DNA of 64,000 bases from the NCBI GenBank assembly GCA_016194745.1, contig JACQBA010000019.1:184923-248922 (forward strand), in the 5' to 3' direction. A program made the position numbers and the translations under genes. The notes under the pieces were generated by a model. That model was not told the DNA's origin. It made no database searches and worked only from the letters and a program-made list of their open reading frames with translations. This DNA comes from Elusimicrobiota bacterium. GTDB lineage: Bacteria > Elusimicrobiota > Elusimicrobia > UBA1565 > JACRDR01. This document shows, piece by piece, positions 24,720-33,192 of this stretch. Each line of letters starts with the position of its first letter. Positions within the stretch are counted from its first letter, which is position 1.

Positions 24720-25082
24720 TCACCAATAATAGGAAGGCCGGAAGGCGTCGGGGACATGCCGGATCTCCCCGTCCTGGACGGCGACGACGTCGAAGCGAAA
24801 CGGAGTCCGAGCCAGCTTCCGCTCTTGGATGTAGACGAGCGCCGCCTGGGCGATCTTCCGCTGCTTGCGGGCGTGCACGCCTTCTTCCGCCCAGCCGAGC
24901 TCCCGGTTCGTTCGCGTCTTCACCTCGACGAACACGACCGTGTCGCCGTCTTTCATGACGAGGTCGATCTGCCCCAGCCGATTGCTGGGCGACCGCTCGA
25001 TCAGGCGGTATCCCAAGGACTTCAAATAGCGCTCCGCGCGGGACTCGCCGTCTCGGCCGATCGCCAGGCGCAGGAAACTCAT
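24720..25082 (-). CDS. yraN: UPF0102/YraN-family nuclease-fold protein
   Basis: 120 residues. Endonuclease-like fold with the family order GRDGESRAERYLKSLGYRLIERS, GQIDLVMKDGDTVVFVEVKTRTN (the D..E.K triad of restriction-enzyme-like folds) and KQRKIAQAALVYIQE. The YraN family is widely conserved and associated with recombination or repair, but its biochemical role is not firmly established. Last gene of the 11-gene operon beginning at ptsN, 45 bases after rnhB, an adjacency common in other bacteria. Confidence 0.92.
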   Translation of the reverse strand: MSFLRLAIGRDGESRAERYLKSLGYRLIERSPSNRLGQIDLVMKDGDTVVFVEVKTRTNRELGWAEEGVHARKQRKIAQAALVYIQERKLARTPFRFDVVAVQDGEIRHVPDAFRPSYYW

Positions 25083-25127
25083 CGCCCTAGGATACGAGCG
25101 GGGAGGCCGGAAAGTTCCCGAGGGGGA

Positions 25128-25808
25128 TCAGTCTCGGGAGAAGGGCAGCGCGGTCTGCGACACCGGCTCGAAGGAACGCCGGTGGACGCGGCAAGGGCCG
25201 AGCTGGGAGAGCGCCCGGACATGCATGCTTGTGCCGTAGCCTTTGTGCTCGGCGAAGCCGTAGCCTGGAAACCGCCGGTCGATCGATTCCATCCAGCGGT
25301 CGCGCACGACCTTGGCGACGATACCGGCGCTGGCGATCGCCAGCGAGTAGCCGTCGCCTTTGATCAGCGGGTACTGGGGAAGCGTCAGGCCCGGTATCGG
25401 AAAATTGCCGTCCACGGCCACGAGGGCGGAGTCCTCGCCGGTGAGGCGCAGGCGCACGACCGCGCGCGCCATGGCGGACAGCGTCGCCCGCAGGATGTTG
25501 CTGTCGTCGATCTGCCGCGGCGTCGCCCAGGCGACGGCGATGCGCTTGGCGCTGGCGCGGATGAGCGGGAAGAGCGCCGCGCGCTTCTCGGCCGGAAGAG
25601 TCTTGGAGTCCCGCACGCCTCCGAGCGCCCCGCACGACTCGGGATCGAGGATGACGGCCGCGACGACCACGGGCCCCGCGAGCGGGCCTCGCCCGGCCTC
25701 GTCGACGCCGACGAGGCACTTGGCCCCGTGGTGCGCGCGCAGCGCCTGGTCGAAGAGATCCAGGCGCCGCGGGACGCGCTTTCGTCCGGCCGTGGCGGGC
25801 CGATCCAC
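25128..25808 (-). CDS. rnhB: Ribonuclease HII
   Basis: 226 residues from GTG 25808. Cleaves the RNA strand of RNA-DNA hybrids and misincorporated ribonucleotides. Signature GVDEAGRGPLAGPVVVAAVIL carries the first Asp-Glu pair; AVDGN supplies the next Asp and SAGIVAKVVRDRWM with the following region completes the site; KGYGT is also typical. Located 16 bases after rplS in the ribosomal-protein operon, as in many bacteria. Confidence 0.95.
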   Translation of the reverse strand: MDRPATAGRKRVPRRLDLFDQALRAHHGAKCLVGVDEAGRGPLAGPVVVAAVILDPESCGALGGVRDSKTLPAEKRAALFPLIRASAKRIAVAWATPRQIDDSNILRATLSAMARAVVRLRLTGEDSALVAVDGNFPIPGLTLPQYPLIKGDGYSLAIASAGIVAKVVRDRWMESIDRRFPGYGFAEHKGYGTSMHVRALSQLGPCRVHRRSFEPVSQTALPFSRD

Positions 25809-25824
25809 TGATGCGCCTCGGCCG

Positions 25825-26262
25825 TTAGGCGGCGGGGCTGGCGGTCAGCTTGGGCGGGACGCCCTTGCCGGCGTCCTTGGCCTTCTCGTCCGGCGCGGAC
25901 GCCGACGATTTGCCCGTCGAGGTCTGCTCCGTGCCCTCGTCGAGCCTCGCGGCGCGCCCGGACAGGTTGCGCAGATAATAGAGTCGCGCGCGCCGAACGC
26001 GGCCGGGGCGCACCATCTCGATCTTGTCGATGCGGGGGGAATGAACGGGGAAAATCCTCTCGACGCCAACGCCGAAGGAGACCTTGCGGACGGTCATGGT
26101 TTCGGAGATGCCCGTGCCTCGCCTGGCAATGACGGTCCCCTCGAAGACCTGGATGCGCTCGCTCTCGCCTTCGACGACCCGCAGGTGGACGCGAACGCTG
26201 TCGCCGGCCTTGAACGCCGGGTGGTTCTTGGGGGTGAATCCCGATATCGCTTGCGCTGACAT
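25825..26262 (-). CDS. rplS: 50S ribosomal protein L19, with extended C-terminal tail
   Basis: 145 residues from the ATG at 26262, which has AAGGAG 8 bases upstream. Core L19 sequence: [86 protein letters not shown]. The remaining 40 residues ([25 protein letters not shown]) form an unstructured, charged tail not found in standard L19, which is about 115 residues. Follows trmD in the operon. Confidence 0.96.
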   Translation of the reverse strand: MSAQAISGFTPKNHPAFKAGDSVRVHLRVVEGESERIQVFEGTVIARRGTGISETMTVRKVSFGVGVERIFPVHSPRIDKIEMVRPGRVRRARLYYLRNLSGRAARLDEGTEQTSTGKSSASAPDEKAKDAGKGVPPKLTASPAA

Positions 26263-26291
26263 AACACTCTCCTTGATTCCTTGGGTTGCAA

Positions 26292-26981
26292 TCATTTTGC
26301 TGCCGTCAAATCGGGCCGCTTACGCCCGGTCGCCGCGGCTGCGGCCTCTCGGCGCCATGCCTCGATCTTCGCATGGTCGCCGCACAACAGAACCTCGGGC
26401 ACCTTGGCGCCTCGCCAGGCGCTGGGCCGCGTGTATTGCGGGTGGTCGAGCTGTGCGCTCGCGAAGGACTCGCGCCGCGTGGCGTCCTCATCGAGCACAC
26501 CCGGCAGGAGCCGCACCACCGCGTCCGCGACCGCCATCGCCGGGATCTCGCCGCCGGTGAGGACGTAATCGCCGATGGAGACTTCCATGTCCACGTGCTT
26601 CAGGATCCGCTCGTCGACGCCCTCGTAGTGTCCGCAGAGCAAGATGAGATGCTTCTCCTTCGCGAAGCTCTCGGCGAGCCGCTGCGTGAAGGGCTTGCCC
26701 TGCGGGGTCAGGAAGACGACCTTCGAACCCCGCTTGCGGACGCTCTTGATCGCCTCGAACAGCGGCTGGGCCATGAGCACCATGCCCGGGCCGCCGCCGT
26801 ACGGCCGGTCGTCCACCGTACGATGCCTGTCCTTGGCGAAATCGCGCGGATTGACGAAGCCGATCCGGACCTGCTTCCTCTCGCGCGCCTTCCCGACAAT
26901 GCTGCGCCCGAACGCTCCCTCGAACATCTCGGGGAACAGCGTGATCACGTCGATCCGGGGCGCCGCCTTCTTTCGCGTCAT
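26292..26981 (-). CDS. trmD: tRNA (guanine-N1-)-methyltransferase
   Basis: 229 residues. Methylates G37 of tRNAs with SAM. Diagnostic trefoil-knot motifs: [56 protein letters not shown], and [31 protein letters not shown]. Sits between khpA and rplS; the rimM gene that usually precedes trmD is absent from this operon. Confidence 0.97.
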   Translation of the reverse strand: MTRKKAAPRIDVITLFPEMFEGAFGRSIVGKARERKQVRIGFVNPRDFAKDRHRTVDDRPYGGGPGMVLMAQPLFEAIKSVRKRGSKVVFLTPQGKPFTQRLAESFAKEKHLILLCGHYEGVDERILKHVDMEVSIGDYVLTGGEIPAMAVADAVVRLLPGVLDEDATRRESFASAQLDHPQYTRPSAWRGAKVPEVLLCGDHAKIEAWRREAAAAATGRKRPDLTAAK

Positions 26982-26997
26982 CGCTCGCTCGTCTCTC

Positions 26998-27225
26998 CTA
27001 CTCCAAGTCCACCGACACGTGCTTGTCGGCCTTCGCCGCCGCCATGGCGATCACGGCGCGCAGGGCCTTGATGACCTTTCCCTGTTTGCCGATGATCTTG
27101 CCCTTGTCCTCTTCGGCGACGCGCAGGGTGAATTTAGTCGTCTCGCCGTCCGCGGCCTCGATGACCTCGACGGCTTCCGGCTTGTCGACCAAGCTCTTCG
27201 TGAGATGCTCGACGAGTGCCTTCAT
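26998..27225 (-). CDS. khpA: KH-domain RNA-binding protein KhpA
   Basis: 75 residues, a single type II KH domain with the GxxG loop in GKIIGKQGKVIKALRAVI. KhpA proteins bind RNA and often act with KhpB/Jag in cell-envelope growth control. Standard location, 3 bases after rpsP and 16 before trmD. Confidence 0.95.
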   Translation of the reverse strand: MKALVEHLTKSLVDKPEAVEVIEAADGETTKFTLRVAEEDKGKIIGKQGKVIKALRAVIAMAAAKADKHVSVDLE

Positions 27226-27228
27226 CGC

Positions 27229-27477
27229 CTAGCCCTTCGCCGCCTGCTTGAGCAGCGTCTCGACGGTCTCGGACGGCTTGGCGCCGTTCTTGACCCAGTG
27301 AGTCACGCGGTCCTTGTTGACCGTGACCTTATCCTTGCCCTTCTCGGCCCGAGGGTTGTACGACCCCAGGATCTCGAGCGGCCGTCCGTGAGGCCCGCGG
27401 GCCTTCTCGATCGCCACGACCCTGAAGTACGCCTGCTTGGGCTTTCCGATCCTCTGCAGCCTGATGACTACCGCCAT
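27229..27477 (-). CDS. rpsP: 30S ribosomal protein S16
   Basis: 82 residues. Typical start AVVIRLQRIGKPKQAYFRVVAIEKARGPHGRPLEILGSYNPR and C-terminal VTHWVKNGAKPSETVETLLKQA. Component of the 30S body. Lies 34 bases after rpe, with a good upstream ribosome site (AAGGAGGATGAAC). Confidence 0.97.
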   Translation of the reverse strand: MAVVIRLQRIGKPKQAYFRVVAIEKARGPHGRPLEILGSYNPRAEKGKDKVTVNKDRVTHWVKNGAKPSETVETLLKQAAKG

Positions 27478-27511
27478 TTGTTCATCCTCCTTCGATTCTG
27501 ATGCAAATTTC

Positions 27512-28177
27512 TCATCCGATCTTTCCGATGAGCTCCCGCGCCGCGTCGACGGGGTTCGGCGCGCCGAACACCGCGTTCCCCGCGACGAGAGAGTCCGCGC
27601 CCGACTTGTAGGCGGCCGCGATCGTATCGCGATTGATCCCGCCGTCCACCTGGATCCAAAACTCGAGCCCCTTCGCGTCGCGCTCGCGGCGCAGCGCCTC
27701 CACCTTGGGCATCATGTCCGCCATGAACTTCTGCCCGCCGAAACCCGGCTCGACCGTCATGACGAGCGCCATGTCGATCTCGGCCGCGTGCGCGAGCAGC
27801 TTTTCCACGGGCGTCTTCGGCTTGATCGCGAGCCCGCACTTGGCGCCGGCCTTGCGGATCGCGGCGAGCGTCCTCGAGACGTCCGTGCACGCTTCCTGGT
27901 GGACCGTCACGATGTCCGCCTTCGCGTCGACGAACCAGGGGAACGCCGTGTCGGGATTGGACACCATGAGGTGCGCGTCGACGAAAAATCCCTCGCGCTT
28001 GGCGAGCCGCACGAAATCGGGGCCGAAGCTCAAATTGGGAACGAAGTGGCCGTCCATCACGTCGACGGACACCCACGTGACTCCAGCTTCCTTCATCGCC
28101 GTGAGCCCGCCGCCGATGTCTCCCAAGTCCGCGGAGAGGATCGACGGGACGAGTTGCGCCGCGCGTTTGAGCGTCAT
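27512..28177 (-). CDS. rpe: Ribulose-phosphate 3-epimerase
   Basis: 221 residues from ATG 28177. Interconverts ribulose-5-phosphate and xylulose-5-phosphate in the pentose phosphate pathway. TIM-barrel signatures LVPSILSADLGDI, VSVDVMDGHFVPNLSFGPD, DAHLMVSNPD, MTVEPGFGGQKFM and QVDGGINRDTI contain the metal-binding His/Asp set. Placed 2 bases after the PASTA-protein gene, echoing the prkC-rsgA-rpe order of other phyla. Confidence 0.96.
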   Translation of the reverse strand: MTLKRAAQLVPSILSADLGDIGGGLTAMKEAGVTWVSVDVMDGHFVPNLSFGPDFVRLAKREGFFVDAHLMVSNPDTAFPWFVDAKADIVTVHQEACTDVSRTLAAIRKAGAKCGLAIKPKTPVEKLLAHAAEIDMALVMTVEPGFGGQKFMADMMPKVEALRRERDAKGLEFWIQVDGGINRDTIAAAYKSGADSLVAGNAVFGAPNPVDAARELIGKIG

Positions 28178-28179
28178 GG

Positions 28180-29172
28180 TCACAGGTCGCGCTCCTCCAC
28201 GAGGATGCCGTTGAGGAAGATGCGCACGCGCGCCTGGCCCGATTCGGCGGTCGGCACGTCGGCGTCGACCTTCGAGCCCGGCGAGCGCAGGCCGTTGAAA
28301 ACCTCCCGCTCGCCGTACTGGTCGATCAGGACGATGCGGACGTGGCTGTCGGAGGCGCCTTGCGGGACCTCGAAATGGATGTTGCGCATCGAGTTCTTTC
28401 CGGACTTCTCGGAGCGGCCGCTCACGGAGAGGCGGATCTTGGACGACGGCGACACCACCGTGTCCGGCGTCGGGTCCTGAGCGAGGATCGTTCCCGCCGC
28501 GAACAACGAGACCGGGTCCTTCACCGTCTCGAGCGGGATTCCGTTCTGGGAGCTCCACGACATCGCTTCCGAGATGTCCTTGCGCTGGAAATCGGGCATC
28601 AAAACGACGCCGGCCGGAGGGGGGCCGCCGGAGAGGATGACGGACACGGCCGAGTTCCGTTCGACGCTGGACTCGGGCCTCGGGTTCTGGCCGAGCACCA
28701 TGCCCCGCTCCATGCGCAGCGAGTAGGAGTTCGTGATGTCTCCCAGGATCAGCTGCTTTTGGCGCAGCAGCATCTCGGCGTTGCGAAGAGGAAGCCCGAT
28801 CACGGCGGGGACGAACGCGGTGTCGCCGCCCTCGCTGATGACGACGCGGACGATCTTGCCTTCGCGCACCTTGGTCCCCGCGGCGGGATTTTGGCGTACG
28901 ATAGCCTCGACCGGCACGGAGCTGTTGAACTCCTTGCCGTCTTTTTTGATCGCAAGATTGAGCGGCGCCAACAAGTCCATAGCTGCCGACAACGACCTCC
29001 CTTTCAGATCGGGAACGTTCTGCACCTTTCGGTTGTGAACGATCCCTTCGACGCCCCATCGGAGCATCAAAAACGACGCCAGCGCCAGCACCGACACCGC
29101 GGCGAAGACCTCGTACCACCGCGCGTTGCCGTCCGCCGGGCGGTGGCCCTGCTCGATCGAACCGTCGCTCAT
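28180..29172 (-). CDS. Membrane-anchored protein with three PASTA domains, no kinase domain
   Basis: 330 residues. A short polar N-terminus, one membrane helix (WYEVFAAVSVLALASFLML, about residues 20-38), then three PASTA repeats at about 53-120 (VPDLKGRSLSAAMDLL...VVRVVISEGG), 121-190 (VPAVIGLPLRNAEMLL...SVILSGGP) and 195-262 (MPDFQRKDISEAMSWSS...IRLSVSG). The last 65 residues form a beta-rich domain (RNIHFEVPQG...VRIFLNGILVEE). PASTA domains bind peptidoglycan fragments and are normally the sensors of Ser/Thr kinases such as PrkC/PknB. Here no kinase domain is present in the gene. The ATG overlaps the fmt stop by 4 bases. Confidence 0.88.
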   Translation of the reverse strand: MSDGSIEQGHRPADGNARWYEVFAAVSVLALASFLMLRWGVEGIVHNRKVQNVPDLKGRSLSAAMDLLAPLNLAIKKDGKEFNSSVPVEAIVRQNPAAGTKVREGKIVRVVISEGGDTAFVPAVIGLPLRNAEMLLRQKQLILGDITNSYSLRMERGMVLGQNPRPESSVERNSAVSVILSGGPPPAGVVLMPDFQRKDISEAMSWSSQNGIPLETVKDPVSLFAAGTILAQDPTPDTVVSPSSKIRLSVSGRSEKSGKNSMRNIHFEVPQGASDSHVRIVLIDQYGEREVFNGLRSPGSKVDADVPTAESGQARVRIFLNGILVEERDL

Positions 29173-30110
29173 GAAGTAATAAGCAGGTCGCCTGGCTTCA
29201 ACCGCAAGCCGTTGACGAAATCCGCCGCTGGTATTTGCTTTTTTCCTTCGGGTTGGACTTCCACTAACCAGAGCCGACCCAAGCGGCATTGTACCAAAAC
29301 CCCATGGTTCCTTTCAACGCGTACGACGGCGCCCGGGACACCCTCGGCCCGGCTCTCTCCCGTCGGCGCGGATGAATCCAACGCGGTCTTGAGGACGGTG
29401 ACGCTGCCCCCGCGCTCGAAATAGGCCCGCGGCCCGCCCCGAAGCCCTCGGACCCTGTTATGTATATCTACTGCAGGCTGGTCGAACGTGATCGCGGCGT
29501 CTTTTCGCGTCAGCTTGGGCGCCAGGCTCGCGTCGCCGGACTGAGCCTCGCGGATGATCTTCCCGGCCCCTACGTCAGCGAGGGCCGCGATCATCGCCTC
29601 GACGCCCATGGCGGTCAGCCGCTCGGCGAGAGCCGGCGCGTCCTCGTCCGGCCCGATCGGCGCCTCGCGGCGCAGCTGGACCGGCCCCGTGTCCATGCCT
29701 TCGTCCAGCCAGAAAAGGCTCACGCCGGTCCTCGTCTCGCCGCGGATGAGGCTCCACGCGATGGGCGCCGCGCCGCGGTACTTCGGGAGGAGGGAAAAGT
29801 GCACGTTCATGAACCCGTGCTTCGTCGCGGCCAAGACGTCCGGCTTGAGGATCTTGCCGTAGGCGACGACGACCGCCAAGTCGGCGCCGAGCCCCGTCAG
29901 CTCCGCCGCGACCACGCTCGGCGTCTGCGGTTCGATGGAGCGGATCCCCAGCGCCGCAGCCGCCGCCTTCACCGGCGACGGGGCGAGATCGAGACCCCGG
30001 CCCGAGGGGCTGTCCGGCTTGGTGACGGCCGCGAGGACCTCATGGCGGGCGGCGCAGGCCTGGAGGAATGGAACGGCGATCTTCGGAGTGCCGAAGAAGA
30101 GGAGCTTCAT
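29169..30110 (-). CDS. fmt: Methionyl-tRNA formyltransferase
   Basis: 313 residues. Formylates initiator Met-tRNA using formyl-tetrahydrofolate. Signatures: LFFGTPKIAVPFLQ, NVHFSLLPKYRGAAPIAWSLIRGETRTGVSLFWLDEGMDTG with the Asn-His-Asp catalytic set, and C-terminal domain VRGLRGGPRAYFERG. Follows def by 7 bases. Confidence 0.96.
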   Translation of the reverse strand: MKLLFFGTPKIAVPFLQACAARHEVLAAVTKPDSPSGRGLDLAPSPVKAAAAALGIRSIEPQTPSVVAAELTGLGADLAVVVAYGKILKPDVLAATKHGFMNVHFSLLPKYRGAAPIAWSLIRGETRTGVSLFWLDEGMDTGPVQLRREAPIGPDEDAPALAERLTAMGVEAMIAALADVGAGKIIREAQSGDASLAPKLTRKDAAITFDQPAVDIHNRVRGLRGGPRAYFERGGSVTVLKTALDSSAPTGESRAEGVPGAVVRVERNHGVLVQCRLGRLWLVEVQPEGKKQIPAADFVNGLRLKPGDLLITS

Positions 30111-30117
30111 TGACTCC

Positions 30118-30630
30118 CTAAGTCCAATTCAGCCGGAGATCCTTCAAGATGCGCGCGACGCGCAGACGCTCGGTAAGAGAGAGATGGTCGATGAAGAGCT
30201 TGCCGTCCAAATGGTCGATCTCGTGCTGAAACGCGCGCGCCAGGAGCCCTTCGCCGCTCATCTCGTAGGGCTTGCCGTGGTGGTCGGTCGCGCGGATGCG
30301 CACGCGCGCGTAGCGCTTCACCTTCGCGTAGAGACCCGGGACCGACAGGCATCCTTCTTCCTCGTCGATGCCGCCTTCCTTGGACACGATCTCCGGGTTG
30401 ATCAGGACGAGGCGCTGCGGCTTCTGGTCCGGCCGCACGTCGATGATGGCCAGGCGTATGTTCAAGCCGATTTGCGGCGCCGCGAGTCCGACCCCGTTGA
30501 CGCCGTACATCGTCGCCCACATGTCCTTGAGCAGGCCGGGCAGCTTCTTCTTGAGCTTGTCGAAATCGACGGGTTCGGAGACGCGCTTCAAGACGTCCTC
30601 GCCGTGCTTCGTAATGCGCAGGGTCGCCAC
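30118..30630 (-). CDS. def: Peptide deformylase
   Basis: 170 residues from GTG 30630, 8 bases after the ptsN-like stop. Metallopeptidase removing the N-formyl group of nascent proteins. All three motifs are present: GVGLAAPQIG, EGCLSVPG (Cys ligand) and QHEIDHLDG (HExxH). Forms the expected pair with fmt. Confidence 0.96.
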   Translation of the reverse strand: MATLRITKHGEDVLKRVSEPVDFDKLKKKLPGLLKDMWATMYGVNGVGLAAPQIGLNIRLAIIDVRPDQKPQRLVLINPEIVSKEGGIDEEEGCLSVPGLYAKVKRYARVRIRATDHHGKPYEMSGEGLLARAFQHEIDHLDGKLFIDHLSLTERLRVARILKDLRLNWT

Positions 30631-30638
30631 GGGTGAGG

Positions 30639-31130
30639 TCAGCTCAACGACTCCCTGCGGCGGATGAGCTCGAGCACGCTGGCGGCGGACTTGGACGAAG
30701 CAAGCTGCTTCATGAAATCGACTCGGAACAGGATGGCGGCGTTGCGCAGCATCTGGAGATGGCGCTGGGAATGCTCGGTATCGTTGGAGGACAGGAACAG
30801 CAGCATCGCGTAAATCGGAAAATCCGGCTGCTCGGGATCGACGACGGGCTTCGACAGTACGGCGAGCGCGGCCGTGACGTCGTGAAAATCGTCCAGCCGG
30901 ACGTGCGGCAGGCTCAGACCGCTCTCGAGGGTCGTGCTCACGCCATGCTCCCGTTCCTGGATCTTCTTGAGCAGGGCATTGGAGTCCCCGAGCGCCTTGG
31001 ACTTGCAGATGAGCTTGACCAATGCGTCCTGCAGTTGGTTCTTGTCCGCGAAGCTGCGGCCGACGATGATCCTGTCTTCGGACAACAGCGGCGCGATCGC
31101 GACGTTCTTTTCTAGCTTTCCAGACGCCAT
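30639..31130 (-). CDS. PTS EIIA-type (PtsN-like) domain protein
   Basis: 163 residues. PTS IIA fold of the fructose/nitrogen class: NQLQDALVKLICKSKALGDSNALLKKIQEREHGVSTTLESGLSLPHVRL, with the phosphorylatable His in SLPHVRL, followed by LFLSSNDTEHSQRHLQMLRNAAILF. Such lone IIA proteins regulate transport or metabolism instead of carrying sugar. First gene of the def-fmt-...-yraN operon. PTS partners (EI, HPr) are not seen in this window. Confidence 0.88.
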   Translation of the reverse strand: MASGKLEKNVAIAPLLSEDRIIVGRSFADKNQLQDALVKLICKSKALGDSNALLKKIQEREHGVSTTLESGLSLPHVRLDDFHDVTAALAVLSKPVVDPEQPDFPIYAMLLFLSSNDTEHSQRHLQMLRNAAILFRVDFMKQLASSKSAASVLELIRRRESLS

Positions 31131-31253
31131 AAGGAGCGAAAAACTGTAACAAAACGCTCCCTAAGTGTCAAACGGGCCGCTGAAAAACGCCTTCTCGACG
31201 GAAGCCGCGTTCGCGCGATTCAATTCGCCTGCCCCAATAGTCCCAGGCGTGGC

Positions 31254-31267
31254 TGGGCCTTTGGACC
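31254..31267. repeat. TGGGCCTTTGGACC tract
   Basis: Member of the GGGCC/GGACC motif family, 40 bases upstream of the first tandem secreted-protein gene. The surrounding gap 31131-31306 contains no other recognised feature. Confidence 0.4.
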
Positions 31268-31291
31268 TTTGTTCCGATGTCTGCGCAAGCG

Positions 31292-31297
31292 TATCAT
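31292..31297 (+). promoter_or_regulatory. -10-like TATCAT near start codon
   Basis: TATCAT lies 9 bases before ATG 31307, giving at most a very short leader. Confidence 0.3.
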
Positions 31298-31306
31298 GAC
31301 GATAGA

Positions 31307-31819
31307 ATGGAGGGACTACTGATCGCCGCATTGCTCCTCGCGTCTCCCGCTCGGGCGGACGTCTGGACCAGCGTCGGAATGCCGCGCATGGAAAGCCGGC
31401 GGATCACCGGCGCCGCCGCGGACGACCGCGTCGCCATCGGCCGCCTTCTCTCCGGCGTCAAATCCTCCGTCTCGAAGGGACAATGGGACGACCTTTTTGG
31501 TCAGTTCGGATGCAGCGCGGAGCAGACGTCCGCCGCCGCGGCCGACAAGCCTGCTGCGATCGCCGCACTCTTGAACTATCGTCCGCCCGGCCCGCCCGGA
31601 CGCGCCGTCACGGAGCAGGATTTGCGCGAAATCCGTGCGGTCGATTTCGGGAGCCCGCAGGCGGCGCCCGCGGAAGCGGGGCAGCAGCCTCAGGCGTACT
31701 CCGTTCCCGGCAAGGCGATCCTCGCGGGCAGCCGCCCGATGGACATCGCGGTGAACGTCCAGAAGGCGGACGGCCGCGTCGGCCTGACGTGCCCGCTGCC
31801 CGCCGGAGGGCCGCGATGA
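31307..31819 (+). CDS. Secreted hypothetical protein, tandem paralogue A
   Basis: 170 residues from the ATG at 31307, which opens a signal peptide (EGLLIAALLLASPARA). The mature domain matches its downstream neighbour block by block: ADDRVAIGRLLSGVKSSVSKGQWDDLFGQFGC, ADKPAAIAALLNYRPP, VTEQDLREIRAVDF, YSVPGKAILAGS and VGLTCPLP. Two cysteines (FGC and LTC) are shared and may form a disulfide. No known family. The ATGA overlap with paralogue B indicates one transcript. Confidence 0.7.
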   Translation: MEGLLIAALLLASPARADVWTSVGMPRMESRRITGAAADDRVAIGRLLSGVKSSVSKGQWDDLFGQFGCSAEQTSAAAADKPAAIAALLNYRPPGPPGRAVTEQDLREIRAVDFGSPQAAPAEAGQQPQAYSVPGKAILAGSRPMDIAVNVQKADGRVGLTCPLPAGGPR

Positions 31820-32358
31820 GCAATGCCCTCGCGATCTCCGTCGTCGCGCTCGCCCTCGCGGCGTCGCGGGCCGCGGCCGCTCCCGAGTGGATCGCCGATG
31901 CGGGCGCCGTCGGGCTGGGCGCCGAGGCGATCGCGGTCAAAGCGACCATCGCGGGCCCGGTCGCGGACGACCACGTCGCCATCGGACGGCTCCTCAAGGA
32001 CGTGAAGGACACCGTCAGCGCCCATCGCTGGGACGAGCTCTTCGACAAGTTCGGCTGCACCGCCGCGCAACGGACCAACGCGGAGCGACACAAGCCGACA
32101 GCCATCGCGTCGCTCATCGGATACTGGCCTCCGACGGCGAAGGTCGTCCGGCCGGTCACGGCCGCGGAGATCGACGATATCCGCACCGTAGAGTTCCGGC
32201 GGCCGCAAGCGCAGGCGCTGCTGAGCGGCGCCGTGCCCGATCAGGTCGGCTACGAGGTCCCCGGCCGCGCGATCCTAGTCACGGGCCGGTCCGTCGAGAT
32301 CTATCTCCGCGCGACGCGAACCGACGGGCGATACGCCCTCGTCTGCCCGCTGCCGTAA
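31816..32358 (+). CDS. Secreted hypothetical protein, tandem paralogue B
   Basis: 180 residues, signal peptide LAISVVALALAASRAAAA. Paralogue of the gene before it: ADDHVAIGRLLKDVKDTVSAHRWDELFDKFGC, HKPTAIASLIGYWPP, VTAAEIDDIRTVEF, YEVPGRAILVTG, YALVCPLP. Conserved positions include the two Cys, Trp/Asp in WDELF and the closing CPLP. Function unknown; a small periplasmic or secreted pair arising by local duplication. Confidence 0.7.
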   Translation: MSNALAISVVALALAASRAAAAPEWIADAGAVGLGAEAIAVKATIAGPVADDHVAIGRLLKDVKDTVSAHRWDELFDKFGCTAAQRTNAERHKPTAIASLIGYWPPTAKVVRPVTAAEIDDIRTVEFRRPQAQALLSGAVPDQVGYEVPGRAILVTGRSVEIYLRATRTDGRYALVCPLP

Positions 32359-32389
32359 TCCTGGGAAGGACCGCGTCCGCGCGCTTTGA

Positions 32390-32395
32390 TATAAT
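32390..32395 (+). promoter_or_regulatory. Extended -10 TGATATAAT, near-leaderless
   Basis: TATAAT preceded by TG(A) and followed 8 bases later by GTG 32404, the hemD start. Confidence 0.5.
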
Positions 32396-32403
32396 CCGCA
32401 CGC

Positions 32404-33192
32404 GTGCCATCCCGCTCCCGCCTCCTTCAAGGAAAGACGATCCTCGTGACCCGTCCGCGTCCTCAAGCCGAGGCGCTGGTGCGGAGCCTGCGCCGTCTCG
32501 GCGCGAAAGCGCTGGCCGCTCCGGCGATCCGCATTGCGGCCCCCGCGAGTTGGACTCGTTTCGATCGCGCGCTCCGGAACCTCGCCGCCTACGACACTCT
32601 TGTCTTCACGAGCGCCAATGCCGCGGACCGGTTCTTCGAGCGGGCGCGGCGAGTCCTCTCCCGCTCCGCGCGCCGGCCGCGCCGGCTCTATGCGATCGGG
32701 CCGGCAACCGCCCGCGCGCTGGGACGCCACGGCTGGAAGGGCGTGCGCGTGCCGGAGACGTATGAGGGGAAAGCTCTCGCCGATTTTCTTGGGGACGTGC
32801 GCGGCCGGCGCATCCTGATCCCCCGCGCCCGCGTCGCGCGCGACGTCTTGCCGCGGCTGCTGGGCCGGCGCGGCGCCCGCGTGGACGTCGTCGAAGCGTA
32901 TCGGACGCTGCCCGACTCCAAGGGCCTGCGCGTCCTGCGCCGCGCCGTCCGCGGCGGCGGAGCGGACGCGGTGGCGTTCACGTCGTCCTCGACCGCATCG
33001 CACTTCCTCAAGGCCGTCGGCGCCGCCTCGGCCCGGCGCTTTTTCAAGACCGCTGCGGCCGTGTCCATCGGCCCGATCACATCCGCGGCCCTGCACCGCG
33101 CCGGGATTCGCCGCGTCCTGGAGGCCGAGCCGTATACGACGCGCGGGATCGTCCTCGCGCTGAAGCGCGCGGCGCGCCGGGGGGATATTTGA
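32404..33192 (+). CDS. hemD: Uroporphyrinogen-III synthase
   Basis: 262 residues from a GTG start. Closes and inverts ring D of hydroxymethylbilane in haem/corrinoid synthesis. Two-domain HemD fold: GKTILVTRPRPQAEALVRSLRRLGAKALAAPAIRI, YDTLVFTSANAADRFFE, IGPATARALGRHGWKGVRVPE, ILIPRARVARDVLPRLLGRRGARVDVVEAYRT, ADAVAFTSSSTASHFLKAVG and SIGPITSAALHRAG. Other haem genes are not in the window. Overlaps suhB by 4 bases. Confidence 0.9.
   Translation: MPSRSRLLQGKTILVTRPRPQAEALVRSLRRLGAKALAAPAIRIAAPASWTRFDRALRNLAAYDTLVFTSANAADRFFERARRVLSRSARRPRRLYAIGPATARALGRHGWKGVRVPETYEGKALADFLGDVRGRRILIPRARVARDVLPRLLGRRGARVDVVEAYRTLPDSKGLRVLRRAVRGGGADAVAFTSSSTASHFLKAVGAASARRFFKTAAAVSIGPITSAALHRAGIRRVLEAEPYTTRGIVLALKRAARRGDI

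Noticed and set aside
30639..31130. Sugar-importing PTS operon
   Set aside because: Only a lone IIA protein is present, within a translation-related operon, so a regulatory role is more likely.
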